Notes under the pieces: model-generated
What the model was told of the DNA's origin: nothing
The model's input: the letters and a program-made list of their open reading frames with translations, nothing else
Database searches by the model: none
Shown here: piece after piece, positions 47,320 to 58,769 of the stretch
Layout of the letters: each line of letters begins with the position of its first letter
Position numbering within the stretch: position 1 is the stretch's first letter
Origin: Ophiura sarsii
Taxonomy: Eukaryota; Echinodermata; Ophiuroidea; Amphilepidida; Ophiuridae
DNA: 64,000 nucleotides
Direction: 5' to 3'
Assembly (NCBI GenBank): GCA_035610835.1
Contig: CM069447.1
Span: forward strand, 61,759,048-61,823,047
Position numbers and translations under genes: made by a program

Positions 47320-47660
47320 GGGGGGTATAATGAAGAAATGTGGTTTGGGAGGCAGGAGGTAAATGAAGAAATGCGATACTAAATTACGTAACACTAACAG
47401 GGAGGATCACGGGGTGGAAAGAAATACTGTGGTTCCTTACGGTATAAGCCATATGGGATGGGGAGATAGTTAAGGTTTAAGGGTTGAGATAAGCACGGGG
47501 CGGGTTGGGGCAGGCCGGGCGAGGGGGTTTAATGAAGTAATGTGGTTTGGGTGGCAGGGGGTTAATGAAGAAAGTTGATACTAAATTGCGTAACTGGGAG
47601 TGTCAGGAGGTGGAATGAAATAGTATGGTTCCTTAAAAGTATAAGCCATAGGATATAGCT
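47320..47660. repeat. two tandem copies, about 210-bp period
   Basis: 47320-47460 and 47525-47660 share 'aatgaagaaatgtggtttgg', 'gatactaaatt', 'cgtaac', 'tggttcctta' and 'ataagccata'. They are separated by a G-rich spacer. Confidence 0.85.
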
Positions 47661-47812
47661 GGGGTAAGCATTCAATTTCAGGTATAAGGAAATAGGCCTA
47701 TACATTATATTTTAACTCATGAATGTATTCTTACCAATTTCGCGATAAATGTTCGTACAGCTACTTATGTGTTATTTCATTTTGTAGGTGTTCATTCTGG
47801 TAGGCGCTACAT

Positions 47813-47852
47813 ACTAGCGGGAGCCCGTTCGAAGAACGGGCGTCCCGCTAGT
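47813..47852. repeat. CTAGCGGG hairpin, possible Helitron-type terminus
   Basis: ACTAGCGGGA and GCCCGTTC pair with GAACGGGC and TCCCGCTAGT around GAA. A second hairpin of the same design is at 57138-57173. GC-rich hairpins ending in CTAGT occur at some Helitron/Helentron ends. No RepHel protein or matching second end was found. Confidence 0.6.
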
Positions 47853-48547
47853 AATATTAATTTGCCCAAAAAATGAGCTACAGCCTTCTGGCGCTCAACC
47901 CTTGATATGGAACTTGACATTTTGACCCCAGTACGGGGCAAATTAAAAAAAAATGTGCATGGATCAAAATGGCCATTCCATAATTAACCATAAAATTATT
48001 TTTAAAGTTTTGTAACTGACCCCCTTTTTCACCATTCCAACAGAATGTACACAGTTGTAGACTATGGGACGAGGAGCCTAAATTAATGTGTGCTTAGTTT
48101 TTAAGTTTTGTTGGCCACCTCTGGACAAAACATCACATTATTACCAAAAGATGGCAAATATATCCCTGAAGACAATCACCTTATCCCACGTTCATAGGTT
48201 GCAGGTTAATGAGAAATTCCATCCCAAAGTTTGACTGAAAACCCTGTATAATTGAATGGGGAATGTCTTAAGTCTAGCTGCTAAAGGAGGCGGTAAGTGA
48301 TTGCATACAGTAGTTTGGCATACTAAAATGAGTAATTCTACATGGATAAACAATAAGTTTGAACTAACAAACAATGTATTATTAAACATTTTATCACTAT
48401 TTCAATATTGTTTTATGATGTTTTTAATAAAGGATAATTAATTTAGGTATAAATAGACTGTATAGATTAACAGAACCAACAGCATATTGAATAAATATGA
48501 TTGTAGAATGTTTCATTCAAAATCGGTTTGGTCATTTTGTGACCCCC

Positions 48548-48830
48548 ATGTCAGATCTGAGATCTGACATATCCATAGATTTAAAAATAGAGATCCAGTA
48601 TGCTGGCGCCATTTTGAAACCATCATGGGGACAAAATTGGAGGTATGTCGGTATTTTCCGCAAATGCTCGTGAGCATTCGGAAAGTGTCATCCTTTCCGC
48701 GTATTTCAAACCATGGTCAAACGCGTACGCAGTCACTGCAAAAAATAACGTGGAGATTTAAAAGTTGCGCGATCAACAACGGTCCCGACGCTTCACGCAA
48801 ACCGGAAACTTAGCTTAAACTTGCAATGAT
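48548..48830 (+). repeat. dispersed repeat with AGATCTGACAT palindrome, plus copy
   Basis: It begins with the palindrome ATGTCAGATCT / AGATCTGACAT (48548-48570) and runs through 'ggcgccattttg' and 'aaaattggaggtatgtc'. A diverged reverse-strand copy lies at about 57480-57820. The 62-residue frame at 48625 is not conserved between them. The 'gcgccattttg' word resembles a YY1-type promoter site. Confidence 0.7.
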
Positions 48831-48849
48831 GCCAGTAGGCCAAGTTTAA

Positions 48850-50229
48850 TATTACGCTGGTCTTTAGTTAACCAAACATGTTAAATGTTACTACTGAATC
48901 TCATACAAGCGATTAAGTTATCAAATGATTGAAAAACCACTGTGCGGCCCTGGCCTGGACCGTACAATATTATCATGATTATATGAGTGATGAGTGTGAA
49001 CTACGGTGTGAACTTATCATGCTTATTATAGGGTCACGCGTTATGAACTCGCCTCCCAATAGGGTGGTGCCGTTACATTTTTTAGTTTTATGCTGTCATT
49101 TCCTCAAATATTTTCAAAACCACAAAAGCTATCTCAACAAATTTGGTATCATTTTAAAGCCCTAATAACGAGCTATCTGTCTGCAAAATGGCATTGGTAT
49201 AGCTAATACAGAATGGGAGATACAGCTGTTTGATGTTTGGGGACCAGGGGTGGTGCTGGAAGGGGTGTTTCTGGAAGGGGTGTTTCCTGTACAAACTCAA
49301 TGGGGATAATCCCATGTTTTGTTCTTTTTACAATAACTAGTCATCTCCTAATGTTACAAACACCATTCTGGTCCCATTTTAAAGGATAATTAGTAGTCTT
49401 TAAGTATGTGGTTCAACAGACTTGTCAACTATTTGTAACAACTAATTAATTATGGATAAGACAATGAACATCAGCTTTCTTCCTATTCGCTACACAGTAA
49501 ACATGAATAATCAGCCTCAATTTACCGGCTTTATAAAAATGACAATAACAGAAAAAGTTTTCAACCTATGATAGCAAAAGTATACATTTTTGGAAAGCTT
49601 GTAACTAGAGGAATTCAGAAATGCAGTTTATATCAGGGAAGGGTTCATCCTTAAACAAATATTTTTGAAAATTCTAAAAATATATAAAATAAAAATTGGA
49701 GATATTCACTAGCCGGTATAATTACCATACCGACGTAGTAACTTTAACAATTATATATCATCTAATGGGTAATTTCATGAGGAATTCAAATATGTAAAGT
49801 AAATAATGATAGGGGGTAGGTATAAAAAATATATGGATCTCGAATTAAAAATTTAAAACTCTGATATTTTTCCGAACATTTCCGATCATACCATTTTAGT
49901 TCTTAGTCGTACTATAATTTTAATGGCATATTTGGTTTCCTCATGAAATTTCCCTTCAGAAAATATATACTTTTAATACCTCAGGGGGGTATACAAGCAA
50001 ATATAAATGTGTAAAGTTAAAATCATGTCGTGAAAGCCAAAATACGTGTGTAACGCGAAAGGAGGCGAGCTTAAAACACATGACCATAGAGAGAAGTACC
50101 GGGTTTCAGATTAGCTGCCATGTGAACTTTTGTAAATGTATGGAGGGACACAGAATAATTTCAGGTCATTCAATACAACCTGGTGAATTAGCTCCAAATT
50201 ATTATTACCCGTAATAGTCACTCTTTCAA
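48850..50229. other. AT-rich intergenic DNA, no gene seen
   Basis: A short tandem 'ggaaggggtgtttc' lies at about 49258-49290. No supported gene. Confidence 0.55.
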
Positions 50230-50540
50230 AAATTTCAAGCAGCCAGGGAAATTATGATAAAAGAGCGGCCAAAGATGCTTCAATCATACTGATGGGTCGT
50301 TCTTTAAAAGTGGCCAACAAAATTATGATAATATAAAGAATATATATACTTTTAGTCCGGTAACCAAATATCATGAATGTACATGATTGTGCCGTTCTTA
50401 ACTTGATCATAATGACGAGCAGTATGTCCAAAGTACATGATGGGTCGTTCTTTCAAAGCGGCCAGCGAAATTATGAGGGAAATACTATATTAGTATATAA
50501 GAAGCGAATATACTTTTAGTCCAGTAACCAAAGATAATGA
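50230..50540. repeat. two tandem copies, about 140-150-bp period
   Basis: 'gatgggtcgttctttaaaag' near 50300 recurs near 50439 with one change. 'atatacttttagtcc' and 'ggtaaccaaa' blocks follow each copy. Confidence 0.8.
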
Positions 50541-50781
50541 TAAGTGTCTCAAAATCTGTTTTCCTCTGCATTTTCATGAGATATTTTGTGCTATTTTTGA
50601 ACTTTGCATCCGAACCTTTATAATTTGTTAGCTTATTTGAGAAGGAAATGTAATTAAAGGTGTGCTTTCACACAAACTCAAATCCACTTAGACCAGGTCC
50701 AACTCTTTTGTGCATACGGACCATGGGTCTGGATATGGAAGACGTACCCAGCCAGAAGAGTGAGCCCGTCTGCAACTAAAC

Positions 50782-51090
50782 CAGGGGTTCTCAACCTGGG
50801 GGTCGTGACCCCCATGGGGGTCGTTTAGGGTTTTCCAGGGGGTCATGAAGGGGTAATAAATATAGCTTTTTGGGGAATCATATTAATATTTCGCTCTAAA
50901 AAGGCTTAGAAAAACCTAAAAGAAACTGTCAAAAATGCTAAATTTCCTGCTCGCTACGCTCGCATCATATAACTAGGCAGTTTCAGTTAGAATAAATTTG
51001 GTTGGTTTTTTAAAAACATTTGGGGGTGGGTCATGGTACTGACCAAGAATGTCAAAAGGGGTCGTGGGCCAAAAAGGTTGAGAACCACTG
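50782..51090. mobile_element. hAT (Charlie-like) MITE, 309 bp
   Basis: The left end CAGGGGTTCTCAACCTGG matches the reversed right end CAGTGGTTCTCAACCTTT. Both resemble the well-known hAT-Charlie terminus. A perfect 8-bp duplication, AACTAAAC, flanks it (50774-50781 and 51091-51098). The interior includes 'gctcgctacgctcgc' and is non-coding. The intact duplication suggests a fairly recent insertion. Confidence 0.95.
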
Positions 51091-51441
51091 AACTAAACAC
51101 TCTCTGAATCTGACCAAAGACGGTCACTTTACTCTCTTTGATCTGACTATAGGATCCAACCTTTCAGTAGGAATACCAAAAACGCCGCGCACAACAGGGT
51201 TAAGCTGATCACGGACAAACTGCGCAAAAAAGTTCGGAATTATTTATCAATCGCCATATGATTTATGTTTCAAAATATCATACACAAGAGATGTACCGAA
51301 ATGCAATCCCACAATCATGACAATGCAATAACTGTTTTACGTTACAACGGGCCAAAGGTTTCATGACAAAGCCCATTAAAATGGTTGATTAGGCCGCCCC
51401 TTAATATTACTTTTATCTTTAACATTTTATAACACTTTTAA

Positions 51442-51693
51442 CACTTTTTTGGCAGGCGTCTGCAGACGACAATCCAAAATAGCATAAAATGTTTTTAAAA
51501 TGTCATCATTATTGAATGTCATTTACCATATTTGGAATAATCATGTGAAATGCATTCAAATAAGCACAAACGTGTCTAGTATTATTTGTTCAGTTATCCT
51601 TGGACTGATCCTTGGGATACACATGAAAGTTAGGAAAGGTTTCTGAAAAATCTGTTTTGTACTGTGGTTAAACCAATAGCCGCGTGGAAAGTG
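51442..51693. mobile_element. TTAA-flanked MITE, 252 bp
   Basis: CACTTT at the left and AAAGTG at the right are bordered by TTAA (51438-51441 and 51694-51697). The element matches 62901-63130 in reverse orientation: both carry 'cgtctgcagac' near one end and 'ccaatagccgcg'/'cgcggctattgg' near the other. A third partial copy is at 45865-46060. Confidence 0.82.
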
Positions 51694-51904
51694 TTAAAAC
51701 ACTAAACAACCATTCCTGATTCTCCCTCTCACCCGCAAAGACACCTAATCCCAAGTTCAAAACAATGTCATTCATGTTGTTAACCAAACAGATATAGACG
51801 AAAATTAAATTCATTCTGCTCTCGAGTCCTACCAAACCCAAATACTATAAATAATTATTTACAATTTCCAAAGGCGAAAGGAGGAATTGATCCACTCGCT
51901 TGCT

Positions 51905-51992
51905 GACATTTTCCACTCTAAAACGGGTTGTCCTGCGTTTCACTCCCGTCACTCCTTTTCGAGTGAATTTCCACTCGTTTTACATTTAGAGA
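51905..51992. mobile_element. right-end fragment of the 41825-42079 MITE family
   Basis: 'ccactctaaaacgggttgtc', 'gtcactccttttcgag' and a terminal 'tttacatttagagag' match the family. The left part is absent. Confidence 0.8.
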
Positions 51993-52862
51993 GTATGATA
52001 ACATTATACCAAACAAAAGTACATGAAAGTGTCAAATTGATCTCTCTTAGTGTTAGTGATTAACATGACATTTAAAGAAAATTTAAAAAAGGCCCCAGAC
52101 TCAGAATTTGAAGGGAAAATAGCTAAAAAGAATTCAGCTAAAAATCATGTTTTTTTCTAGTGGACAAATTTCAAAAACATTCCAATGACATAGGACCAGC
52201 TGCCCCTTAGACCACTATACTCGCAATTCACGCTCACAATGTTACTCAACATGACAACATTTTGGGCCTCCTCCCCTCAAAACGTGATAATGATTTACAT
52301 GTATTTTCAAAAAAATCTTCCATTTGCCGTTATCCCGCGACCCGGGGTAAATTGGGAACCTATTTTTCAAACAACCCATTTATGGAACCCGTTATCAGCA
52401 TAACAATATCAACCATCTATACCATCTATAACCATCTAATTTTTATAACCATCTAATTTTTATAACCATCTAGATACTAATCAAAAAATTCTTGCTTGCA
52501 TATAACAAAAAAGTTATCTAGCATTCATAAAAAACAAATCTTCAAATATTATTGTGCCCCCCCCCCCCTCAAAAATAATCCTAGATTAGCGCTTGCCTCA
52601 ATGTTATAAAATAAAATAAAGTGTTCGGACACTTTGTAGGTGTAATGTAAATGTTCCCCCTTTCCCCTTGATCAATGTTGAATCCCACTAGTTGCTCACC
52701 ATCAGCACACGGGCCTCACAACATTGTGGTGGTGGGGAAGGGGAGGAATAAGAGTAAGGGGATACTGCTGGCTACCAGAAACAGCATGGTCAGTGTTCGA
52801 ACCCCTTTTTTTCTATTGTAGTTATACGCTATAATATAATTATCTTAAAAATAACCTTAGCT
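51993..52862. other. intergenic DNA with a short tandem
   Basis: A 17-19-bp tandem of 'ataaccatctaattttt' spans about 52409-52475, and a C run is at about 52556-52568. No gene. Confidence 0.6.
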
Positions 52863-53245
52863 CAAGGATGTAAGTTTTCCGGATTTTCCCGGAATTCCGG
52901 ATTTTTTTAATTTTTAAAAAAATTAAAATTAAAAAAATCCAGCAGGAAACATTAAGAATAGGTAAGCCATGTACAATGTATATGTTTTTCAAATTATCAA
53001 ACACATTTATTAACGTCTTTTATGTTGATAATGTCTTTTATGTTGAAAATAGCAAAGAAATTGCTTCATTTACAGTGCTAAATCCCAAAAAAAATTCAAA
53101 GGGGGCGCTGCCCCCTTCTACCCCCACAAGGGGGCGCTCCGCCCCCTGGACCCCCGGTGAACGTGTCTCGCTCGGCCATCGGTCGCTCCGCTCCCTCAGA
53201 TATTACATTTGTAGGAATTTTTTCAAGGAGCAACTTACATCCCTG
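52863..53245. mobile_element. hAT-like MITE with GC-rich core, 383 bp
   Basis: CAAGGATGTAAGTT at the left matches the reversed right end CAGGGATGTAAGTT. TTAGCT flanks both sides (52857-52862 and 53246-53251); only 6 of the 8 bp expected for hAT are identical. The core (53098-53190) is very GC-rich and repeats 'ggggcgct' and 'gctccgccccc'. Confidence 0.82.
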
Positions 53246-53251
53246 TTAGCT

Positions 53252-54069
53252 ATAGCGATGATAATTGGCTACATTACTGAAGATTATCATTATGCATGTA
53301 TATATTAAAAAATTAATGATTAAGCTAAAGACAGTTATCGTCATCTATATTACAATTCACGTAAAGCCATCGTAACAGTCAACCCAGTACCAGTCAGTCG
53401 TTTAGTTAGCGCTAATCATGAATCAGCCTTTCTACGTTGATAGAAGAATGCGGGAAAGGTTGAATGTAAATGTAAACTCTTCCACAGCTCAATCAATTAT
53501 AAAGACGGAGCGCAGCCGCATTCTGAACTTGAAATGTAGCAACGCTGAGTAAGATATTACTATGCGTTGAAGTTGCTAAGCGTATGCAAAGAGGCATGAT
53601 TGGGCGTCATTTTGCGTGATTTGAGACGGGTGGACAGTGTCAATTATATTAGGTCTGTGGGCGCTTTTGGGCTCCTTCAATCACCATTTATAGCAACACT
53701 GCTCACTTGAAACGAATGTAAAATTTGAACCGAAGAGGTGAAGTCAAGAGAGACAAGAGAGAGCGAGTCTTATTAATATCCTCTTTTACACAGTTTTATA
53801 CATTTATACGCTTCACGGCTTGATTGTACCTATTATTAACATATATAGCACATAACCGAGTCGTAATAATAGTCAATGTTGGCGCTCCAATTGTTATATT
53901 TTATCGTTTTAATACTGCCACAAACGTACATATGTAGTAGTACTAGGACCGACTTCTACACCGACTACTACTGTTGCATGTTATACTGTACAGTACACAG
54001 CGCCCTACTGGCATTGCTAACAGTGCCCCTGAAACCTAGGGACATGAGACATACGGCCTACAGTGCGCC
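53252..54069. other. intergenic DNA, no gene seen
   Basis: The 90-residue frame at 53876 has no recognisable domain and runs into the downstream tandem repeat. Confidence 0.5.
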
Positions 54070-54440
54070 AGGCATACGCTCAATTCGGGTATACATGTGC
54101 ATGTACATTAAAGGGGGAGCTTTCGATTTTAAAATTATAACTTTATAAATCAATCAAATACGCTCAATTCGGGTATACATGTGCATGTAAATTAAAGGGG
54201 GAGCTTTCGATTTTAAAATTATAACTTTATGAATCAATCAAATTAAATGATGAACAACTCCAGGCATACTGCTGTACGCCTGGAGTTACTCCAGGCAACT
54301 CCAGGCATACTGCTGTACGCTATTAAATTCGGGTAGGCCTATACATGTCGATTTTAAAATTATAACTTCATAAATCAATCAAATTAAACTATGAATTGCT
54401 GCAGGCATACGCTATTTAATTCGGGTATACATGTCGACAA
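54070..54440. repeat. 84-bp tandem repeat with hairpin
   Basis: Units start at 54077 and 54161 and continue in shortened form near 54320 and 54410. They contain 'caattcgggtatacatg' and 'gattttaaaattataacttt'. A 10-bp-arm hairpin, AACTCCAGGC / GCCTGGAGTT, lies at 54256-54287. Confidence 0.9.
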
Positions 54441-54838
54441 ACGGACCATATTAAAGGGCCTTGATTGTTATACTGAGAAATATGGAATGAAACCTATATA
54501 GGCTTATGACACATATCCTAGGTCTTAGTTTTTTGTTTTAAAATTATAACTTTATAAATCAATGAAATTAAATGATGAATTATCCCCCCGCCCCTCACCC
54601 ATCCCCTTCCCCAACATACAATACAACACTGGGCATTCATCCCGGATTTAAGGGGAGTGAGGAGAACACTGGGCCTTCATCCTGGATATATTAAACGTGG
54701 GTTAACAAGGTTAAGGGGAGTGAGGAGAAATGTATGGTGTCATGTCAGTGCTTGATCCCATCGGACCCATCCACAAACAGTGGCGTAACCAGGTATTTCA
54801 TGGGGGGGGGGGCGAAAAATGAAAGTGAACCGACAGTG
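54441..54838. other. intergenic DNA with a small duplication
   Basis: 'ttaaggggagtgaggagaa' and 'aacactgggc' each occur twice between 54626 and 54730. A hAT-like left end (CAGTGGCGTAACCAGG, 54778) lies just before the fuller element. Confidence 0.6.
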
Positions 54839-55356
54839 CAGTGGCGTAGCTAGGATTTTTTCAGGGTGGGGGGGGGGCAAGATTTCTGAGATTTTCGTAA
54901 AAGGTTGCCCCACATTTTGTTTGCAGGGGGTGAGGTCTCACAATTTCGCACGGTCCCAACATTTCGCACGGTCAAAGAAATCACACAGTCCAAAAAAAAC
55001 CACAGTCAGCAACTAATGGCCAATCCTCCGGGTTTTCATCAGTTTTCTTTATAACATTTTCCTTTGTTTATTTAGCCCACTGCTGCATAAATGTGTAGAC
55101 TACTTTTTACATGTACAAATGTGCCGACTATTTTACTATTTGGGTTACATCCCCCGGGCCCCAACACACACGTTTTTACCAAAACCGCTCGCAAAAAACA
55201 GGTATTCAAAAACCGGTAGTGCCAATCTCGACCGACAGTTTCGAGTCTCAACCGATACGACTCTAATATTATGGGTAACATTGTATTTTGTCATAATTTC
55301 GTTAACTGGCTTCTGACTGGGGGGGGGGGGGGGGGGGGGGGGGGGCTACGCCACTG
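54839..55356. mobile_element. hAT-like MITE with terminal G tract
   Basis: CAGTGGCGTAG at 54839 is exactly inverted as CTACGCCACTG ending at 55356, just after a long G run (about 55319-55345). No 8-bp duplication was found, perhaps because two such ends lie side by side at 54778 and 54839. Non-coding. Confidence 0.82.
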
Positions 55357-55750
55357 AATATATGAAAGACGTTGTAAAGTATTAAATATAGTCTAAAATT
55401 GGGGTAAAGAGATATTAATAAATTATAATTTTGTAATGAATACTAATTTGCAATATGAATATTCATTAGCAATATAAATAAATAATTAATTAATTAGCAA
55501 TATGAATATTAATTAGCAATATGAATTATCCAGATTGAACTGAAATGGTCCTGCTTGAACCGAGATGTGAATATTCATATTACTAATTACTAATCATTAC
55601 AACAACAAAACAAACAAAAATATTCATCTCTTACAAATTACAAGACTATATTCAATAAATCTAATTTATACTGTACAAATACTTATTCTCCTCTGAAATA
55701 TGATATTAGAATTAACTACAATTTAATATTAGAGAAAAGATTTTCAAGAA
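55357..55750. other. very AT-rich DNA with a short tandem
   Basis: 'aattagcaatatgaatatt' recurs three to four times between about 55445 and 55535. No gene. Confidence 0.65.
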
Positions 55751-56194
55751 GACGACGCGGATCCCGACACTGTTTTTTGTTTGTTGCTGGTGTGTTCTTA
55801 CGATACCAGCAAGCTTGGAATAAGTACAATGAGCAGCAAGTGACCAGGAGTCTTGCAACAATGATTTCTTACTATTTCTTTACTTTTTTTAAAATCAATA
55901 CTGTTGTTTTACAGAAATATATTTCGGTGTGTTTTCCTCGGTCTCAGTGTGTTTTCCTGGTCCACGGTGCGGCGACGACGCGGATCCCGACGGGTTTTTG
56001 TGTGTTGTCGGTGTGTTCTTAGATACGACACAATCAATCTTGGAATAAGTAGAATGAGCAGCAAGTGAGCAGGAGTCTTGCAACAATGATTTTTTACTCA
56101 TTTTGTTTTACTATTTTTGATAAATACTGGTGTTCTACAAATATGTTTCGTTGTGTTTTCCTCGGTTTCAGTGTGTTTTCCTGGTCCATGTTCA
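55751..56194. repeat. two tandem copies of about 223 bp
   Basis: Units begin GACGACGCGGATCCCGAC at 55751 and 55974. They share 'gaatgagcagcaagtga', 'caggagtcttgcaacaatga' and 'gtgtgttttcctcggt' blocks. Open frames are not preserved between copies. Confidence 0.92.
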
Positions 56195-57137
56195 GGTATA
56201 GTAAAAGATCTTTTCAACATGGCGCCCTCTGCCGTCATTTTTAACCCCCTAATGCATATCATTTTACAGTTCTATTTCTGCCAATAAAACGGGAATACCA
56301 GCTAAGTTGAGCTTTACTAGCAGCAATTATCCCATACTCGATTTCAAACGATTGGTGTATATTTTGCCGTTTCTGCATGATCGATGTAGTACGTGCTTTG
56401 TTATCAATATCCAGTTCATTTTCATTGTGGTTTGTTCGGCACACAAACTATCATTTAAAAATACATTTTGACAACATTACATCTGACTGTTATTATACCT
56501 GTACACTACTTCAGCACTACAATACGCGTGTACAAATGTAATTAGTGTACGGGTCCCAATCCTGCACCAAGTCTATGGTGTAATACCGTAATGAATTGTC
56601 CTTTATTCTATTGTATAGTTACATAACGTCCTTTATCACTTGCTTACGGTTATCGTGGTGTTTCGAATCACCCCACGCCCCCTATTTGGGCCTAGGCTTA
56701 CAAGTATGCATGTCCCATATGGCAAACCTGAGAAAAAACAAATCGCCTGTTGCCATTGATGTACATAGTATTATAGTCTACAAATTGACATGATAAATTA
56801 TACCCCATATTATATATATTAAGTTATAAAATAAAAGATGTAAATCAGTGGCATAACATCTAGGAGTGGGAAAGTCTTCCCCGTGCGCGCTTGACCGTCG
56901 TACTGAGTCAACGAAGTTAAAACAACACAACTAAGGGACATTAATTATTAATGTTCCATCTTCACCAAAATAATAATAATAAAGGTCTAAATTTTATTGT
57001 CATCGCAGCCAACCGGCTGAATTGTAACAACATTACAAATCAAATACATTAATGCAGTACTCCTCAAAAACAAACAAAAACTAACCGCCCAGGTTCACTC
57101 ATCGAACCCAAAATATTAACCGCCCATGTCTACTCAT
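56195..57137. other. intergenic DNA, no gene seen
   Basis: Contains 'atggcgccctctgccgtca' near 56220 and AT-rich stretches. No supported gene or repeat. Confidence 0.55.
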
Positions 57138-57173
57138 CTAGCGGGTCCCGCGCGAAGCGCGGGTGCCCGCTAG
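57138..57173. repeat. CTAGCGGG hairpin, second copy of the design
   Basis: CTAGCGGG and CCCGCGC pair with GCGCGGG and CCCGCTAG around GAA. The design matches 47813-47852 with a different inner stem. The possible Helitron-type origin is uncertain. Confidence 0.6.
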
Positions 57174-57479
57174 TTAAATACAATTCAACATATAGTACCA
57201 ATGTTTTGACAAAAATGGCCTTCAAGGAAGGGAGCGCGGCACTTATTTGGTCTGCTTGAGATGAAGAAAAAAACTTGAGTTATTACGATAATCATGATAA
57301 TCATGAAACCTATTTGAACGGTTGCTTTGGACCGTCAACATTTATACTGCGGCGGTATAATTGAAATTAAACTTTCAAAATTATCATTGTCTGTACAGTT
57401 GCCTATGTGAAGATTCAACAAAATACGGTACCATTTATTTAAAGTAAGTTACCTTTTGATTAAAACAGCATCGGACTGC

Positions 57480-57820
57480 TCACTGCCCGTGTAGCGCGGC
57501 ATTTACCCCGGGTTCAAATATGGAGTTTTCGGTGTGACGTTCACGAAAAATACGCAGTGGTAGGCCTACGCGAAAAAGCCTGGCGCGAAAGCACACGCGA
57601 CGATTGCGTTTTACGGGGAGAGAGACACGTCTCCTGTACACGCATGATGCTGCATTCGTTCTTTTCCGTGCAGTTCCGAAAAATACAGACATACCTCCAA
57701 TTTTCCCCCCATAGTGGAAATCCAAAATGGCGCCCGTTACACGTAAAGAGATAGGGCAAAAAAAATTGTCTGGTTTCTCCTTTATAATTCTGTGGACATA
57801 TCAGATCTGACACAAGGGAT
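57480..57820 (-). repeat. dispersed repeat, minus copy of the 48548 family
   Basis: In reverse orientation it carries 'cagatctgatatgtcca', 'ggcgccattttgg' and 'aaaattggaggtatgtc' in the same order as 48555-48650. It extends into a CpG-rich portion not shared with the other copy. Confidence 0.65.
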
Positions 57821-58769
57821 GAGCGATAACCATTAATGTTAGTCTCTTCAACAACGTACACTTTGATCTAAACACAGTAAAGGGAGCACATACCCAAATA
57901 GGTATCGCGACACGCTATCATCGCGATCAATCAAAGTTGAGTACGACAATTGGCGGGAAAGAGAGGATTTTTTGACGGTTTATGATATGATTTTTCACTA
58001 ATATGTTGTGTTTGAAATGTGTAGTTGATGTTCTGACATTTCAACTAGGTGATTTGAGGTCAATTTTAATTTTACGGACCGATTTACACATGCGGTAATA
58101 TCCAGACCGGAGACCGAATTTAGGTAGGCATATCACTACGTTGTTATGCGGCGGCTTATATCAACAACAAAAAGTGCACGGTAATGTCACCTTCATATTC
58201 AGATATGTTGTAGAATACCCTTGTGAGTAAAACATATCAAAATTTCATTGAACCAAACGCACTAATATAGAAACTAGAGCCATTTAAGAAAGCCTTTCCT
58301 AACAGTAAAGTCTATGGAGAGCGTCTTGGTGCTGTGCTCCCTAAATGACAGGGCCCATTCATTGTTTGAACAGAGTATAAGTCAATCGGGATTTCATGAA
58401 ACTTGAGATTCCGCGCCAGCCTGCGCACTGCTCAGCCTGCACGCTGCATCGAGTCTGTATGAGTTTTTGATCATTTAATTTTTTATTTTACAATAATTTG
58501 TGTAAGCCTATGTCTATCACATCAAAGAGGCATTGTCTTTTACTATCAAAATTGCCTCAAATTTGCTTACTTTCATCTATTAGGCCTAATATAGGCATTT
58601 CAGAGCATTTTAAATTTCGGGGGTAAATATGCGCACGAAGCGCGAAAAATATTGGCTTTTAAAATAAAGCGATTTTTGTTGTTGTCTGCCCAGTCGTTAT
58701 ACTGTCAAAAGGGGTTGCCGAATTTATGATCTTGGGAACTCCCTTTTCACGATTGCATTTTCATACAAT
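57821..58769. other. intergenic DNA, no gene seen
   Basis: No supported gene or repeat boundary. Confidence 0.5.

Noticed and set aside
52680..52810. Possible tRNA-like element around GTGTTCGAACCCC
   Set aside because: No convincing box A at the right distance; only the box B-like word is present.
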